Shown here piece after piece: positions 16,792 through 27,919 of a stretch of DNA of 33,422 nt. The position numbers were made by a program, and so were the translations under genes. Position 1 is the stretch's first letter; each line of letters opens with the position of its first letter. The notes under the pieces were generated by a model. The model saw only the letters and a program-made list of their open reading frames with translations. It was not told the DNA's origin and ran no database searches. Source of the stretch: Clostridiaceae bacterium (GTDB taxonomy: Bacteria; Bacillota; Clostridia; DUPQ01); NCBI GenBank assembly GCA_012729955.1, contig JAAYBX010000094.1, positions 1-33,422 of the forward strand. Reading direction: 5' to 3'.

Positions 16792-17841
16792 TTATAAATA
16801 CTCAAGAATCTTTTCTGTTATCTGATCTGTTGTGAGATCTCCACCGATATCTTTTGTGAGGTATCGGTTTCTTAATGTTTTTTCAACAGCTGTATCTATC
16901 TTTTTTGCAATAACATCTAGGTCAAATGAATAAGACAGCATCATGGAAACAGACAGAATTGTTGCAATGGGATTAGCCAGATTCTTGCCCGCAATATCAG
17001 GAGCAGAACCATGTATAGGTTCATAAAGTCCTCTTTTTGTATTACCTAATGAAGCTGAAGGCAGCATTCCTATGGAGCCCGTTAGTTGTGAAGCCTCATC
17101 TGACAATATGTCACCGAACATATTTGAAGCAACAATAACATCGAACTGTTCTGGATTCCTTATAAGCTGCATTGCTGCATTATCGACGAGCATATCGTTG
17201 TATTCGACTAATGGGTATTGCTTTGAAAGATTATGCATTACTTCCCTCCAGAGCCTGGAGCTTTCCAAAACATTAGCTTTATCGATACTTGTAACCTTCT
17301 TTCTCCTCTTCATTGCATATTCAAATGCTACCCGGCCGATTCTTTCAATTTCCATCTCGTTGTAGGTTTCAGTATCATATGCTTCAATACCATATTCAGT
17401 CTGGTTTCTTCCTCTTTGACCAAAATATATTCCTCCAGTCAGTTCTCTTACAATTACTATATCAATCTTGGCAGCATCCTTTAAAAGACACCTGTCCTTT
17501 AATGCGGGAAAAAGTTTCACAGGCCGGATATTCGCATACAACCCAAGTTCCTTTCTTAATCCAAGCAAGGCTCTCTCAGGCCTTAGATGGCCTGGCAGAG
17601 TATCCCATTTCGGCCCGCCTACTGCTCCTAACAGAATACTGTCGCATTTAAGTGCTTTTTCAACTGTCACAGCAGGAAGAGGCACATCATATTTATCTAT
17701 TGCTGTTCCTCCTGCACATAATTCCTCGTATACTGCATAATGACCGCTATTATCTAGTGCTTTATTTAAAACCTTCACAGCACAGTCCACTATTTCAGGA
17801 CCTATACCATCTCCCTTAACCAATCCGATTTTAAGCTCCAT
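16792..17841 (-). CDS. leuB: 3-isopropylmalate dehydrogenase LeuB
   Basis: A 349-residue NAD-dependent beta-decarboxylating dehydrogenase with the family start LVKGDGIGPEIV, the substrate loop YFGQRGR, the metal-site region DIVIVRELTGG, and the NAD-site GSAPDIAGKNLANP. It oxidises 3-isopropylmalate to 2-oxoisocaproate in leucine synthesis. With CimA in the same operon it very likely also handles the methylmalate intermediate on the route to 2-oxobutyrate (established for citramalate pathways). AGAGGT precedes ATG 17841. It is the last gene of the ilv-leu operon; no clear terminator lies in the 24 nt before the convergent gene. Confidence 0.97.
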   Translation of the reverse strand: MELKIGLVKGDGIGPEIVDCAVKVLNKALDNSGHYAVYEELCAGGTAIDKYDVPLPAVTVEKALKCDSILLGAVGGPKWDTLPGHLRPERALLGLRKELGLYANIRPVKLFPALKDRCLLKDAAKIDIVIVRELTGGIYFGQRGRNQTEYGIEAYDTETYNEMEIERIGRVAFEYAMKRRKKVTSIDKANVLESSRLWREVMHNLSKQYPLVEYNDMLVDNAAMQLIRNPEQFDVIVASNMFGDILSDEASQLTGSIGMLPSASLGNTKRGLYEPIHGSAPDIAGKNLANPIATILSVSMMLSYSFDLDVIAKKIDTAVEKTLRNRYLTKDIGGDLTTDQITEKILEYL

Positions 17842-17878
17842 ATGTAACCTCTTTTTCTGTAATTTAATACTTTAATTA

Positions 17879-18376
17879 TCAATCATTAAGCATGCCTTTG
17901 TTGACTGCTTCTATCAATCCGCCCGCATTTATTATCTTCCTTATAAATTCAGGAAACGGCTCAATTCTGTATTCCCTGTTCTGTGTATGGTTAATGATAA
18001 TACCTTTTTCAAAATCTGCTTCCACTTCATCACCCTCATTGATCTGTTCAGATGCTTCTGCACATTCAATTATAGGTAAACCGATATTTATAGAGTTTCG
18101 ATAGAAAATCCTTGCAAAATCCTTTGCGATAACCAATGAAATACCGCTTTCCTTTATTGCTATCGGAGCATGTTCTCTGGAAGACCCGCATCCGAAATTC
18201 TTTCCTGCCACCATTATGTCCCCTTTTTGGACTCTCTTTACAAATGTATTATCAATATCTTCCATACAATGGGATGCAAGCTGCTGCTTGTCTGTCGTAT
18301 TGAGATAACGAGCTGGTATGATTACATCTGTATCAACATTATTACCGTATTTAATGACTTTACCTCTTACTGACAT
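17879..18376 (-). CDS. leuD: 3-isopropylmalate dehydratase small subunit LeuD
   Basis: A 165-residue swivel-domain protein of the short LeuD type common in Clostridia and archaea. It has [15 protein letters not shown] at the N-terminus, where the YLxTT loop sets substrate choice, and the signature [11 protein letters not shown] at 61-71. With LeuC it forms the isomerase that converts 2-isopropylmalate to 3-isopropylmalate, and plausibly citramalate to 3-methylmalate. The SD GGGAG lies in the last codons of leuC; the genes are separated by 3 nt, implying translational coupling and balanced subunit production. Confidence 0.96.
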   Translation of the reverse strand: MSVRGKVIKYGNNVDTDVIIPARYLNTTDKQQLASHCMEDIDNTFVKRVQKGDIMVAGKNFGCGSSREHAPIAIKESGISLVIAKDFARIFYRNSINIGLPIIECAEASEQINEGDEVEADFEKGIIINHTQNREYRIEPFPEFIRKIINAGGLIEAVNKGMLND

Positions 18377-18379
18377 TTT

Positions 18380-19657
18380 TTATTCTCCCTTCTTAATAAC
18401 ATCTAAAGGTTGAGCAATCCTGCCTAATATAGCACTTGCTGCTGCAACTTCGGGACTTGCAAGATACACTTCAGATTCGGGATGACCCATCCTGCCGACA
18501 AAATTCCTGTTAGTTGTGGCTACGGCTCTTTCACCCTTTGCTAAAATACCCATATGTCCTCCAAGGCATGGACCGCATGTAGGAGTAGATACTGCGCAAC
18601 CGGAATCAATAAATATCTTTAAAAGACCGAGTTCCATTGCTTCTAAATATATTTTTTGCGTAGCTGGGATAATTATTGTCCTGACTCTTTTAGCAACCTT
18701 CCTGCCTTTCATGATTTTTGCTGCAATAATTAAATCTGATAATCTCCCATTAGTACAGGAACCGATTACAACCTGATCAATTTTTATTTCCGGTATATTA
18801 TCAAATGTTCTCGCATTTTCCGGAAGATGTGGGAATGCGACAGTTGACTGGATTGTACTAAGATCAATATCATATGTTTCATCATATTGCGCATTTTTAT
18901 CGGCTTTATATACAACCGGTTCTTTAGCTCCAACACTATGCAAATATGTTTTTGTTATGTCATCAACTTCAAATATGCCATTCTTCGCTCCTGCTTCAAT
19001 AGCCATATTAGCCATGCAAAGCCTGTCATCAATAGTAAGATTCTTTAATCCGGGACCTTTAAATTCCATGGATTTATATAGCGCGCCAGAAACTCCTATC
19101 ATTCCAATTATGTGCAGTATGACATCTTTTCCTGAAACATAACTGTTAAGCTTTCCCTTTAAATTGAAGCATATTGCAGAAGGTACCTTGAACCATGCTT
19201 TACCTGTAGCCATGGCACATGCCATATCAGTGGAGCCGACTCCTGTTGAAAAGGCTCCCAATGCTCCATATGTACAAGTGTGCGAATCTGCTCCTACAAC
19301 TATATCACCTGATGTTACAAGTCCTTTTTCAGGAAGAAGAGCATGTTCTACGCCCATATCGCCTGTATCATAAAAGTTGCTAATCTGATTATCATCAGAA
19401 AATGTTCTGCACAGTTTGCATTGCTGTGCGGCCTGTATATCCTTGTTAGGAGCAAAATGGTCCATAACCAGAGCAATCTTATCTTTATCAAATACGCTTT
19501 TTACATTTATCTTTTTGTACTCGTTTATGGCGACTGGTGAAGTTATATCATTTCCTAACACCATATCTGTTTTTGCCAGAATAAGCTGTCCTGCAGCGAC
19601 ACTTTCCAATCCTGCGTGTGCAGCCAGTATTTTCTGGGTCATTGTCATTGCTTTCAT
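18380..19657 (-). CDS. leuC: 3-isopropylmalate dehydratase large subunit LeuC
   Basis: A 425-residue aconitase-family protein of the short LeuC type. The three [4Fe-4S] ligands are C301 in GSCTNGR and C361/C364 in [18 protein letters not shown] is the other family signature. I start at ATG 19657 because GTGGAGG at 19663-19669 is its SD. The longer frame beginning at GTG 19669 would start inside that SD. It partners LeuD, encoded 3 nt downstream. The cluster is oxygen-labile in this family, consistent with an anaerobic host. Confidence 0.96.
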   Translation of the reverse strand: MKAMTMTQKILAAHAGLESVAAGQLILAKTDMVLGNDITSPVAINEYKKINVKSVFDKDKIALVMDHFAPNKDIQAAQQCKLCRTFSDDNQISNFYDTGDMGVEHALLPEKGLVTSGDIVVGADSHTCTYGALGAFSTGVGSTDMACAMATGKAWFKVPSAICFNLKGKLNSYVSGKDVILHIIGMIGVSGALYKSMEFKGPGLKNLTIDDRLCMANMAIEAGAKNGIFEVDDITKTYLHSVGAKEPVVYKADKNAQYDETYDIDLSTIQSTVAFPHLPENARTFDNIPEIKIDQVVIGSCTNGRLSDLIIAAKIMKGRKVAKRVRTIIIPATQKIYLEAMELGLLKIFIDSGCAVSTPTCGPCLGGHMGILAKGERAVATTNRNFVGRMGHPESEVYLASPEVAAASAILGRIAQPLDVIKKGE

Positions 19658-19668
19658 ATATACCTCCA

Positions 19669-21237
19669 CTATTCGTTCATCGCAAGCTTGTACTCTATGG
19701 AATCAACAAGAGCTATTAAGCTTGCTTCAATTATATCATTTGATACGCCTATGGTAGACCAGCTGCGCTTTTCATCTGCTGTCTCTATAAGAACCCTTAC
19801 TTTAGCAGCAGTCGTACTGTTTTCCTCTAATACACGCACCTTGTAATCTGTGAGCCGTATGTCTTTAATAGCCGGATAAAACACAGTCAGAGATTTTCTT
19901 AATGCTAAATCTAATGCATTTACCGGTCCGTTTCCCATTACTGCTGTTATCTCTTCTTTTCCGTCAACTTCAACTTTTATTGTAGCTGAAGCTGGCATTC
20001 CGCCGACTGGTACTGGAAATTCACCCATCGTCTTGTAAAGCACCAGATTGAAATGAGGTTTATATAAACCCATAGTCCGTTTCACTAATAATTCAAATGA
20101 TGCATCTGCAGCTTCAAAATGATATCCGTAATGCTCCATTTCCTTAAGTTTCTCAAGTATCATGACGACTTCCTTGGAATCTTTTGTAAGGTTCGGAACA
20201 ATTGATGAAGCTTTAGCTAACAAAGTGCTCCTCCCTGCTACTTCGCTCATTAAGAATTTCCGCTTGTTGCCTACAGATTCAGGATCAACATGTTCGAAAC
20301 TTGCATGCACTTTAAGTACTCCATCAATATGCATTCCCCCTTTATGGGCAAATGCTGATTTGCCTACATATGGCTTGTTATTATCAATCTGGGTATTTGA
20401 AATATCCGCAATTCTTCTAGTTACCGAATACAATTGTGAAATATCACCATTACAGTCATAACCCATTTTTAATTTCAGATTTGGAAGTATTACTGAAAGA
20501 TCCGCATTACCGCATCTCTCTCCTATACCAATGAAAGTTCCCTGTACCTGGCTGGCTCCTGCATCAACCGATATCATACTGTTTGCAACAGCACATCCCG
20601 AATCATTATGGCAGTGTATAGATACTTTAGCATTAGGAAATGCAGACACAACCTTCTTTGTAAGTGTTTCTACTTCATTAGGCAGGGTGCCTCCGTTTGT
20701 GTCACACAATGTCAATACATCCGCTCCGCCTTTAATAGCATGTTCAAGGACTTTCATAGCATACTCATTATCTGATTTGTATCCGTCAAAAAAATGTTCC
20801 GCATCAAAAATTACATACTTTTTCAGTGATTTTAAATAAGATACTGTTTCTTCAACAATTGTCAGATTATCATTCAGAGAAATATTTAATACTTTTTTAA
20901 CATGCAGATCCCATGTTTTTCCGAATATAACAAGAGTATCTATTCCTGCATCAATCAAAGCCTGTATGTTTTTATCATTTTTAGGATGCACACCATTTCT
21001 GCAAGTACTGCCAAATGCGCACAATTTGGAATTTTTTAATTCCAGTTGAGCAGCTTTCTGGAAGAATTCCATATCTTTCGGATTAGATCCCGGATTACCC
21101 GCTTCAATATAGTCTATTCCAAAAGAATCAAGAGCTTTAACTATATTGAGCTTATCACTTACAGAAAAAGATATACCTTCTCCTTGCGCGCCGTCTCTTA
21201 ATGTGGAATCCAATATTTCTATTTTTCTTTTATACAT
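19669..21237 (-). CDS. cimA: (R)-citramalate synthase CimA
   Basis: A 522-residue DRE-TIM metallolyase with [13 protein letters not shown] at 9-21, [10 protein letters not shown], the metal-binding HCHND near 203, and a C-terminal LeuA-type dimer domain. The [10 protein letters not shown] variant and overall length match the CimA branch rather than LeuA, which is encoded separately just upstream. It condenses pyruvate with acetyl-CoA to citramalate, the first step of the threonine-independent route to 2-oxobutyrate and isoleucine. GGGAGGG precedes ATG 21237. The stop lies 11 nt before the leuC ATG. Confidence 0.93.
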   Translation of the reverse strand: MYKRKIEILDSTLRDGAQGEGISFSVSDKLNIVKALDSFGIDYIEAGNPGSNPKDMEFFQKAAQLELKNSKLCAFGSTCRNGVHPKNDKNIQALIDAGIDTLVIFGKTWDLHVKKVLNISLNDNLTIVEETVSYLKSLKKYVIFDAEHFFDGYKSDNEYAMKVLEHAIKGGADVLTLCDTNGGTLPNEVETLTKKVVSAFPNAKVSIHCHNDSGCAVANSMISVDAGASQVQGTFIGIGERCGNADLSVILPNLKLKMGYDCNGDISQLYSVTRRIADISNTQIDNNKPYVGKSAFAHKGGMHIDGVLKVHASFEHVDPESVGNKRKFLMSEVAGRSTLLAKASSIVPNLTKDSKEVVMILEKLKEMEHYGYHFEAADASFELLVKRTMGLYKPHFNLVLYKTMGEFPVPVGGMPASATIKVEVDGKEEITAVMGNGPVNALDLALRKSLTVFYPAIKDIRLTDYKVRVLEENSTTAAKVRVLIETADEKRSWSTIGVSNDIIEASLIALVDSIEYKLAMNE

Positions 21238-21251
21238 ATGTGAATCCCTCC

Positions 21252-22760
21252 CTATTTCATTTCCAGTATCTTATTGATACCATTTATATATGCCATAATA
21301 CTTGATTCTATTATGTTAGTGGACAATCCTCTTCCTGTAACAATTATATCTTTAGATTTCAACCTTACTGTGACTTCACCTAAAGCATCATTCCCGTCAG
21401 ATACTGAATGAATTGAATAGTTAACCAGTTTTTCGCAGATATTTCCTGTAAGATTGTTTATCACATTATATGCTGCATTTATTGGGCCGTCTCCAAGTGA
21501 AACTCCTTCTATTACATCGCCTTCTTTTGACAATCTTATGACACATGATGATGTGGAATTTCTGGTTGTATGAACATCGAAATGCTCAAGCTTATACATA
21601 CCCAAAAATCTTTCTTTATTATTAACAATAGCTTCAAGATCGCTGTCTGTTATATTTTTCTTTTTGTCAGATAAGTCTTTAACTTTCTCATAATAGTTAG
21701 CCAGTTCATCAGGCGTAAAATCATATCCCATATTTTTGAGCTTGTCAGCAATAGCATGTTTGCCTGAGTGTTTTCCGATAACAAGTTTGTTTTCGACTAT
21801 ACCCAGATCCTCAGCTTTCATAATTTCATATGTCTCTCTTGCAGAAAGCACTCCATGCTGATGTATTCCTGACTCATGCGCAAATGCATTAGCGCCAACT
21901 ATAGGTTTGTTTATAGGAGCTGTCTGGCCAATTATGTTATATACAAGTTTACTGCTTCTGTTTATTTGTTTAGTATCAATATTCGTATACGCATCAAACA
22001 AGGCTTTTCTTGTCCTTAAAGCCATAACAATCTCTTCAAGTGCAGCATTTCCCGCTCTTTCACCAAGTCCATTTACTGTACATTCAACCTGCAAAGCTCC
22101 CGCACGCACTCCAGCCAATGAATTCGCAACAGCCATTCCAAGGTCATTATGGCAGTGTACTGATACAATCACGTTTTCTATGCCGTTCACATTTTCATAA
22201 AGGTATCTGATTCTCTCATAAATCTCCTCTGGCAGCATATATCCTACTGTATCAGGAACATTTATGACAGTTGCTCCAGCCCTGATAGCTGTATTAAACG
22301 CTTTTACCAGAAATTCCTTCTCGCTTCTCATAGCATCTTCTGCAGAAAACTCAACATCAGGACAATAACTTCTTGCATATCTTACTGCATAGTCTATATT
22401 CTCAAGCACTTTTTCAGGAGACATTTTCAGCTTATGCTCCATATGTATGGGTGAGGTTGCCAAAAAAGTATGAATTCTGGGATTTGCAGCACTCTTTATA
22501 GAGTTCCATGCTGCATCGATATCTTTTTGAACTGCTCTGCATAGCGCGGCAACCTGCGAATCCTTAATAGCTTTTGCAATCTTTTCAACAGAAGCGAAAG
22601 CTCCTTCTGAACTTATCGGAAATCCAGCCTCTATACAGTCAACACCCATTAACTCAAGCTGTTTAGCTATTTCAAGTTTTTCTTCAGTATTCATACTGCA
22701 AGAAGGAGCTTGCTCGCCATCACGAAGCGTTGTATCAAATATTCTTATATGTCTCTCCAT
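21252..22760 (-). CDS. leuA: 2-isopropylmalate synthase LeuA
   Basis: A 502-residue enzyme with the catalytic-domain motifs DTTLRDGEQAPSCSM at 9-23, VHCHNDLG near 200, GLGERAGNAALEE, and AFAHESGIHQHG in the linker. A C-terminal allosteric domain of about 120 residues (LGDGPINAAYN) normally senses leucine. It condenses 2-oxoisovalerate with acetyl-CoA in the first leucine-specific step. Length matches the long bacterial LeuA type. GAGAGGAT precedes the ATG, and ilvD ends 11 nt upstream. Confidence 0.97.
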   Translation of the reverse strand: MERHIRIFDTTLRDGEQAPSCSMNTEEKLEIAKQLELMGVDCIEAGFPISSEGAFASVEKIAKAIKDSQVAALCRAVQKDIDAAWNSIKSAANPRIHTFLATSPIHMEHKLKMSPEKVLENIDYAVRYARSYCPDVEFSAEDAMRSEKEFLVKAFNTAIRAGATVINVPDTVGYMLPEEIYERIRYLYENVNGIENVIVSVHCHNDLGMAVANSLAGVRAGALQVECTVNGLGERAGNAALEEIVMALRTRKALFDAYTNIDTKQINRSSKLVYNIIGQTAPINKPIVGANAFAHESGIHQHGVLSARETYEIMKAEDLGIVENKLVIGKHSGKHAIADKLKNMGYDFTPDELANYYEKVKDLSDKKKNITDSDLEAIVNNKERFLGMYKLEHFDVHTTRNSTSSCVIRLSKEGDVIEGVSLGDGPINAAYNVINNLTGNICEKLVNYSIHSVSDGNDALGEVTVRLKSKDIIVTGRGLSTNIIESSIMAYINGINKILEMK

Positions 22761-22771
22761 AATATCCTCTC

Positions 22772-24436
22772 TTAACGGACTATAGCGCCTTTATCTGCTG
22801 AAGAAACGCTTTTTGCATATCTTGCGATATATCCTTTTAGATCATCCTTTTTCTTTATAACCATTGTTTTCTTTCTTTGTTCCATTACACTGCTTTCAAC
22901 ATCCAGATCAAGCTTGTTGTTTGGAATATCGATCGAGATAAAATCTCCTTCCACAACATATGCTATAGGTCCTTTACTTGCTGCTTCATCAGATACATGG
23001 CCGATTGCAGCGCCTCTTGTAGCTCCGGAAAAGCGTCCATCAGTTATTAACGCAACATGCTTATCCAAACCCATTCCTGCAATTGCTGATGTCGGGTTAA
23101 GCATTTCTCTCATACCCGGTCCCCCAGCAGGCCCTTCATATCTTATAACCACAACATCACCTTTTTGTATCTTTCCACTATAGATGGCCGAACAGGCATC
23201 TTCCTCACAATCAAATACCCTTGCAGGACCTCTGTGCTTCATCATCTCTGCAGATACAGCACTTCTTTTGACTACAGAGCCGTTCGGAGCAAGTGAGCCG
23301 AACAAGACTGCAATACCGCCCTTGTCTGAATATGGTTCTTCAATAGGACGAATAACATCACTCCTTGTTACATATGGATGAAACTCTTCCAGATTCTGTT
23401 TCATAGTCTTGGTTGTGCATGTCATTACGTTTTCATTAATAAGATTCTTCTTGCATAATTCGGAAATTACCTTGTATACTCCGCCTGCAGCATCAAGATC
23501 CTGCATATGATATGGACCTGCTGGAGCAAGCTTGCATAAATTTGGTGTTCTGCTGCTTATTGTATTGACCATATTCAAATCCATACTGACTTCTGCCTCA
23601 TTAGCTATCGCCATAAGATGAAGGACAGAATTTGTAGAACAGCCTAAAGCCATATCTACAGTCAGAGCATTCATAAAAGCTTCTTTTGTCATTATGTCCT
23701 TAGGCCGTATGTCTTTTTTCAAAATATCCATAATCATCTCACCTGCTGTCTTTGCAAGAACCAGCCGCTTTGAATATACAGCAGGTATTGAACCATTACC
23801 GCTCAATGCCATACCTAATGCCTCGCTTAAACAATTCATGGAATTAGCTGTAAACATACCTGAACAGGAACCGCAAGTAGGACAGCAGCTTTGCTCTATC
23901 CTCATAAGTTCATCTTCATCTATACTTTTATTCATATATGAACCTACTGCTTCAAACGCACTGTTCAAATCCAGATTAGTTTTGCCATCATTTAAAGAAA
24001 GCATAGGCCCACCTGAAACAAATATACTGGGTACATTGATTCTTGCTGCTACCATAAGCATTGCAGGTACAATCTTGTCACAGTTAGGAATAAAGACTAA
24101 TGCATCAAAAGCATGTGCCATTGCCATGCATTCTATTGAATCAGCAATTACTTCACGTGATGACAGCGAATACTTCATACCAGCATGCCCCATGGCAAGA
24201 CCGTCACATACCCCGATTACATTAAATTCCATTGGTGTACCTTGCGCTGACAAAACCCCATCCTTCACAGCTCTGGCTATATCCTTTAAATGCATATGAC
24301 CAGGTACAACTTCATTATATGAATTAACTATACCTATTAATGGTTTTGCTATCTGACTGTTCGTATATCCCATCGCTTTGAGCAATGATCTTTTCGGGCA
24401 GGCTTCAACACCTTTTTTTATTTTATCGCTGTTCAT
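22772..24436 (-). CDS. ilvD: Dihydroxy-acid dehydratase IlvD
   Basis: A 554-residue IlvD/Edd-family dehydratase that converts dihydroxy acids to 2-oxo acids for valine, leucine and isoleucine. Cluster cysteines are C119 in FIPNCDK and C191 in CGSCSGM. The third position, a Cys in plant-type [2Fe-2S] enzymes, is here Gly46 in NEVVPGH, as in the oxygen-sensitive [4Fe-4S] type of E. coli (comparison from memory). That would fit an anaerobe. GGAAGGAAAGAG lies immediately before ATG 24436. It is the fourth gene of the operon. Confidence 0.97.
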   Translation of the reverse strand: MNSDKIKKGVEACPKRSLLKAMGYTNSQIAKPLIGIVNSYNEVVPGHMHLKDIARAVKDGVLSAQGTPMEFNVIGVCDGLAMGHAGMKYSLSSREVIADSIECMAMAHAFDALVFIPNCDKIVPAMLMVAARINVPSIFVSGGPMLSLNDGKTNLDLNSAFEAVGSYMNKSIDEDELMRIEQSCCPTCGSCSGMFTANSMNCLSEALGMALSGNGSIPAVYSKRLVLAKTAGEMIMDILKKDIRPKDIMTKEAFMNALTVDMALGCSTNSVLHLMAIANEAEVSMDLNMVNTISSRTPNLCKLAPAGPYHMQDLDAAGGVYKVISELCKKNLINENVMTCTTKTMKQNLEEFHPYVTRSDVIRPIEEPYSDKGGIAVLFGSLAPNGSVVKRSAVSAEMMKHRGPARVFDCEEDACSAIYSGKIQKGDVVVIRYEGPAGGPGMREMLNPTSAIAGMGLDKHVALITDGRFSGATRGAAIGHVSDEAASKGPIAYVVEGDFISIDIPNNKLDLDVESSVMEQRKKTMVIKKKDDLKGYIARYAKSVSSADKGAIVR

Positions 24437-24454
24437 CTCTTTCCTTCCTGTTCA

Positions 24455-25456
<1,002 letters not shown>

Positions 25457-25462
25457 TTATAT

Positions 25463-25969
25463 TTATTTATCAGAATCATCAGCCATCGCACCGCGTTTTA
25501 CAGCTAATGCCCCTGCTCTGCACATTTCCAGTATCCCGAACTGGGATACAAACTTTATAAAAGCATCTAATTTGTCAGATTCACCAGTAACTTCCACTGT
25601 CAGTGAATCAAGATTAAAATCTACAACTCTACCCCTGAAAATGTTTACCGATTCGACAATTTCTCCCCTTGTTTTTTTAGTAACTTTTATCTTCAATAAC
25701 AGATGCTCTCTTAATACTGTTTTTTCAGGAGTTAAAAGCTCAATCTTCTTTACATCATGAAGTTTATCCAGCTGCTTGGTTATCTGTTCCTGAACTGCTT
25801 CATCACCTCTTGCTATTATTGTCATCCTTGAGAAAAGAGGATCTTCTGTAACAGCGACATTTAAACTGTCTATGTTAAAATTCCTTCTGGAAAACAAACC
25901 AGATATCCTAGTAAGAACACCAGCATGATTTGCTACTAATACGCTTAATATGAACTGTCCTTTTTTCAT
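25463..25969 (-). CDS. ilvN: Acetolactate synthase regulatory subunit IlvN/IlvH
   Basis: A 168-residue small subunit with the N-terminal ACT domain (VLVANHAGVLTRISGLFSRR near 8-29) that normally binds valine for feedback inhibition, followed by the second ACT-like domain (LLKIKVTKKTRGEIV onward). It activates and regulates the ThDP-dependent IlvB. AAAGGGG precedes ATG 25969, 13 nt after ilvB. Confidence 0.96.
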   Translation of the reverse strand: MKKGQFILSVLVANHAGVLTRISGLFSRRNFNIDSLNVAVTEDPLFSRMTIIARGDEAVQEQITKQLDKLHDVKKIELLTPEKTVLREHLLLKIKVTKKTRGEIVESVNIFRGRVVDFNLDSLTVEVTGESDKLDAFIKFVSQFGILEMCRAGALAVKRGAMADDSDK

Positions 25970-25982
25970 AATTTACCCCTTT

Positions 25983-27644
25983 CTATCTTGTTATAATATT
26001 GTCTATGGATCCCCCTGGCGGTATCATAGGCAGAACTTTTTCATCCTGGCTTATTGAACAGTCAATTACAACCGGGCCTTGTGTTTTAAAAGCTGTATCT
26101 AATGCTTCTTTAAGCATCTTAATATCCATTACTCTGAATCCTGTTGCTCCAAAAGCTTCTGCAAGCTTTACAAAGTCAGTTTTCCGGTTAAGTGTAGTCT
26201 GCGAGTATCTCTGGTCATAGAATGTATTCTGCCACTGTCTTACCATGCCAAGTACCCCGTTATTGAATATAAGAATAACAAGCGGCAGATTGTTTGATAC
26301 AGCAGTTGCCATTTCGTTAAGATTCATACCAAAAGATCCATCTCCAGTAAACAAGACAGTTTTTTTACATCCTGATGCGAAACACCCTCCAATAGCTGCT
26401 CCCATGCCAAAACCCATTGTACCTAAACCTCCGGATGTAAGATAAGTACGAGGTTTTTTAAATCTGTAATACTGAGCGACCCACATCTGGTGCTGGCCGA
26501 CATCAGTTGCGACAATTGTATTTTCATCAGTATATTCCATTACTTTTTCAATAATATCTTTAGGATGCATTACTCCGTCTTTTACAAACTGTATTCCCTC
26601 CTGTATCCGCATCTGCTGGATTTTATCCATCCACTGGGTATGCGTCTTTTTCTCCAGCTTTGCTAAAAGTTTAGTAAGAACCGTTTTAACATCCCCGATT
26701 AGGCCGAAATATGCCGAGATGTTTTTATCTATCTCGGCAGGGTCAATATCAATATGAACAACTTTTGCATACTGTGTATATCTGGATTTATTACCTGTCG
26801 CACGGTCGGAAAAACGTACACCAGCAGCAATTATGAGATCTGCTTCTGAATTTGCTTTTGTAGATGCATATCTGCCATGCATTCCTGTCATTCCAAGCCA
26901 ATAAGGATTATCTGCAGACACTGCTGAAAGGCCCATCATGGAAAATCCGATAGGAGAATCTATTTTTGCAGCTAATTTTTCAATTTCCTCTCCTGCCTGT
27001 GATATCACGACTCCTCCGCCGCAGTATATATATGGCCTTTCAGATTCAGAAATCAATTTCGCTACCTGTTCAAGCTGCTTTTCCGTTACAGAGCATATTC
27101 TTTCCATTTTTTCAGGCTTTTTATTTTCGAAATCACATACAGCAGTCTGTACATCCTTGGGAACATCAATCAGTACAGGACCAGGCCTGCCTGATTGAGC
27201 AATTTTAAATGCTTCCCTTATCACATCAGCAAGTTCGTTTACGTCCTTTACTATATAGTTATGCTTGGTTATAGGCATTGTAATTCCTGTTATGTCCACT
27301 TCCTGAAAACTATCTTTTCCTAGTAATGGGAGAGCTACATTTCCAGTTATTGCTACAATAGGTGATGAATCCAGATATGCGTTAGCAATCCCGGTTACGA
27401 GATTTGTTGCACCAGGTCCTGAAGTAGCTATGACAACCCCAGCTTTACCAGTTACTCTTGCATAGGCATCAGCAGCATGAGCAGCTCCTTGTTCGTGAGC
27501 GCTTATCACATGATGGATTTTATCACTATTCCTGTAAAGCTCATCATAAATATTCAATACTGCTCCTCCAGGATAACCGAATACAGTATCGCATCCCTGT
27601 TCTATAAGCGTTTCAATTATTACTTTGGTTCCTGTCGCTTTCAT
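25983..27644 (-). CDS. ilvB: Acetolactate synthase catalytic subunit IlvB
   Basis: A 553-residue ThDP enzyme. The cofactor-activating Glu is E51 in SAHEQGAAH, and the C-terminal ThDP/Mg motif runs from GDGSFGMNLNE to NNGVLGMVRQWQ. It makes acetolactate from pyruvate, and acetohydroxybutyrate from pyruvate plus 2-oxobutyrate, the entry to all three branched-chain amino acids. ATG 27644 has a strong CAGGAGG. It is the first structural gene and lies only 17 nt after the attenuator terminator U-run, so its transcription depends on antitermination in the leader. Confidence 0.97.
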   Translation of the reverse strand: MKATGTKVIIETLIEQGCDTVFGYPGGAVLNIYDELYRNSDKIHHVISAHEQGAAHAADAYARVTGKAGVVIATSGPGATNLVTGIANAYLDSSPIVAITGNVALPLLGKDSFQEVDITGITMPITKHNYIVKDVNELADVIREAFKIAQSGRPGPVLIDVPKDVQTAVCDFENKKPEKMERICSVTEKQLEQVAKLISESERPYIYCGGGVVISQAGEEIEKLAAKIDSPIGFSMMGLSAVSADNPYWLGMTGMHGRYASTKANSEADLIIAAGVRFSDRATGNKSRYTQYAKVVHIDIDPAEIDKNISAYFGLIGDVKTVLTKLLAKLEKKTHTQWMDKIQQMRIQEGIQFVKDGVMHPKDIIEKVMEYTDENTIVATDVGQHQMWVAQYYRFKKPRTYLTSGGLGTMGFGMGAAIGGCFASGCKKTVLFTGDGSFGMNLNEMATAVSNNLPLVILIFNNGVLGMVRQWQNTFYDQRYSQTTLNRKTDFVKLAEAFGATGFRVMDIKMLKEALDTAFKTQGPVVIDCSISQDEKVLPMIPPGGSIDNIITR

Positions 27645-27661
27645 TGCTACCTCCTGTTTGT

Positions 27662-27695
27662 AAAAAAAATCCTACAGTTTTTGTTCTGTAGGATT
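27662..27695 (-). terminator. Attenuator terminator before ilvB (segments 3:4)
   Basis: On the minus strand AATCCTACAG (27695-27686) pairs with CTGTAGGATT (27677-27668). The 8-nt loop is AACAAAAA and eight T's follow (27669-27662). This strong intrinsic terminator stands inside the operon leader, between the leader peptide and ilvB, which marks it as a conditional attenuator rather than an end-of-gene terminator. Confidence 0.93.
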
Positions 27696-27830
27696 GTCAT
27701 TTTTGCTTTTTTGTTCGGTTATGCCATTTGCTTTATCCGATTCAGCTTGTATGATCCACCTACAGTATTGCGTATAATTAGTACTACGACGACGCCTAGC
27801 AGTTCTATGACTGTTAGTGCTAATACTAGG
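27686..27830 (-). promoter_or_regulatory. Attenuator leader RNA: segments 1, 2 and 3
   Basis: Segment 1 is CCTAGTATT (27830-27822, codons 11-14 of the leader peptide). Segment 2 is AATACTGTAGG (27769-27759, codons 31-34). Segment 3 is CCTACAG within the terminator 5' arm (27692-27686). Segments 1:2 can pair (AGTATT:AATACT plus CCT:AGG around a 2-nt bulge). Segments 2:3 can pair (CTGTAGG:CCTACAG, 7 bp), and this excludes the 3:4 terminator. Segment 1 lies within the Ile/Leu/Val codon run, so a ribosome stalled there would free segment 2 to form the antiterminator. Read by eye; energies not computed. Confidence 0.75.
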
Positions 27831-27862
27831 TTGATAATGATGATTACGGATAAATCCGACAT
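27719..27862 (-). CDS. ilvL: ilv-leu operon leader peptide (branched-chain attenuator peptide)
   Basis: A 47-codon peptide with an AAGGAG SD 6-7 nt before its ATG at 27862, encoded between a strong promoter and the attenuator terminator. Residues 4-30 contain 21 Ile, Leu or Val, including four Ile in a row (7-10) and four Val in a row (24-27); the rest (RNTVGGSYKLNRIKQMA) is ordinary. This composition and placement are those of attenuation leader peptides such as IlvL of enteric bacteria. It should act in cis: low charged Ile, Leu or Val tRNA stalls the ribosome and prevents termination. An 80-codon extension starting at 27961 runs through the promoter and is not real. Too hydrophobic and short for another role, although a small membrane protein cannot be strictly excluded. 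Confidence 0.9.
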   Translation of the reverse strand: MSDLSVIIIINLVLALTVIELLGVVVVLIIRNTVGGSYKLNRIKQMA

Positions 27863-27890
27863 ATACAGCTCCTTGAATTTATTTTTTACA

Positions 27891-27919
27891 ACTGTACCAC
27901 GCGTAATTCCATCTGTCAA
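27891..27919 (-). promoter_or_regulatory. Promoter of the ilv-leu operon
   Basis: Minus strand TTGACA (27919-27914), 17-nt spacer, TACAGT (27896-27891): a near-consensus vegetative promoter. Transcription would start near 27884, giving a leader of about 240 nt before ilvB. The DNA upstream (27920-28084) to the neighbouring gene's stop shows no gene and no clear operator or terminator. Confidence 0.85.

Noticed and set aside
19669-21237. Second 2-isopropylmalate synthase or homocitrate synthase
   Set aside because: The [12 protein letters not shown] signature, the length of about 520 residues and the presence of a separate leuA point to citramalate synthase.
27662-27884. T-box riboswitch in the ilv leader (GTAGGTGGATC resembles the T-box UGGN element)
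   Set aside because: The stretch lies inside the leader peptide gene, the following bases do not match the ACCGCG part of the T-box, the partner arm is 63 nt away rather than close by, and a strong SD plus the Ile/Leu/Val codon run explain the leader better.
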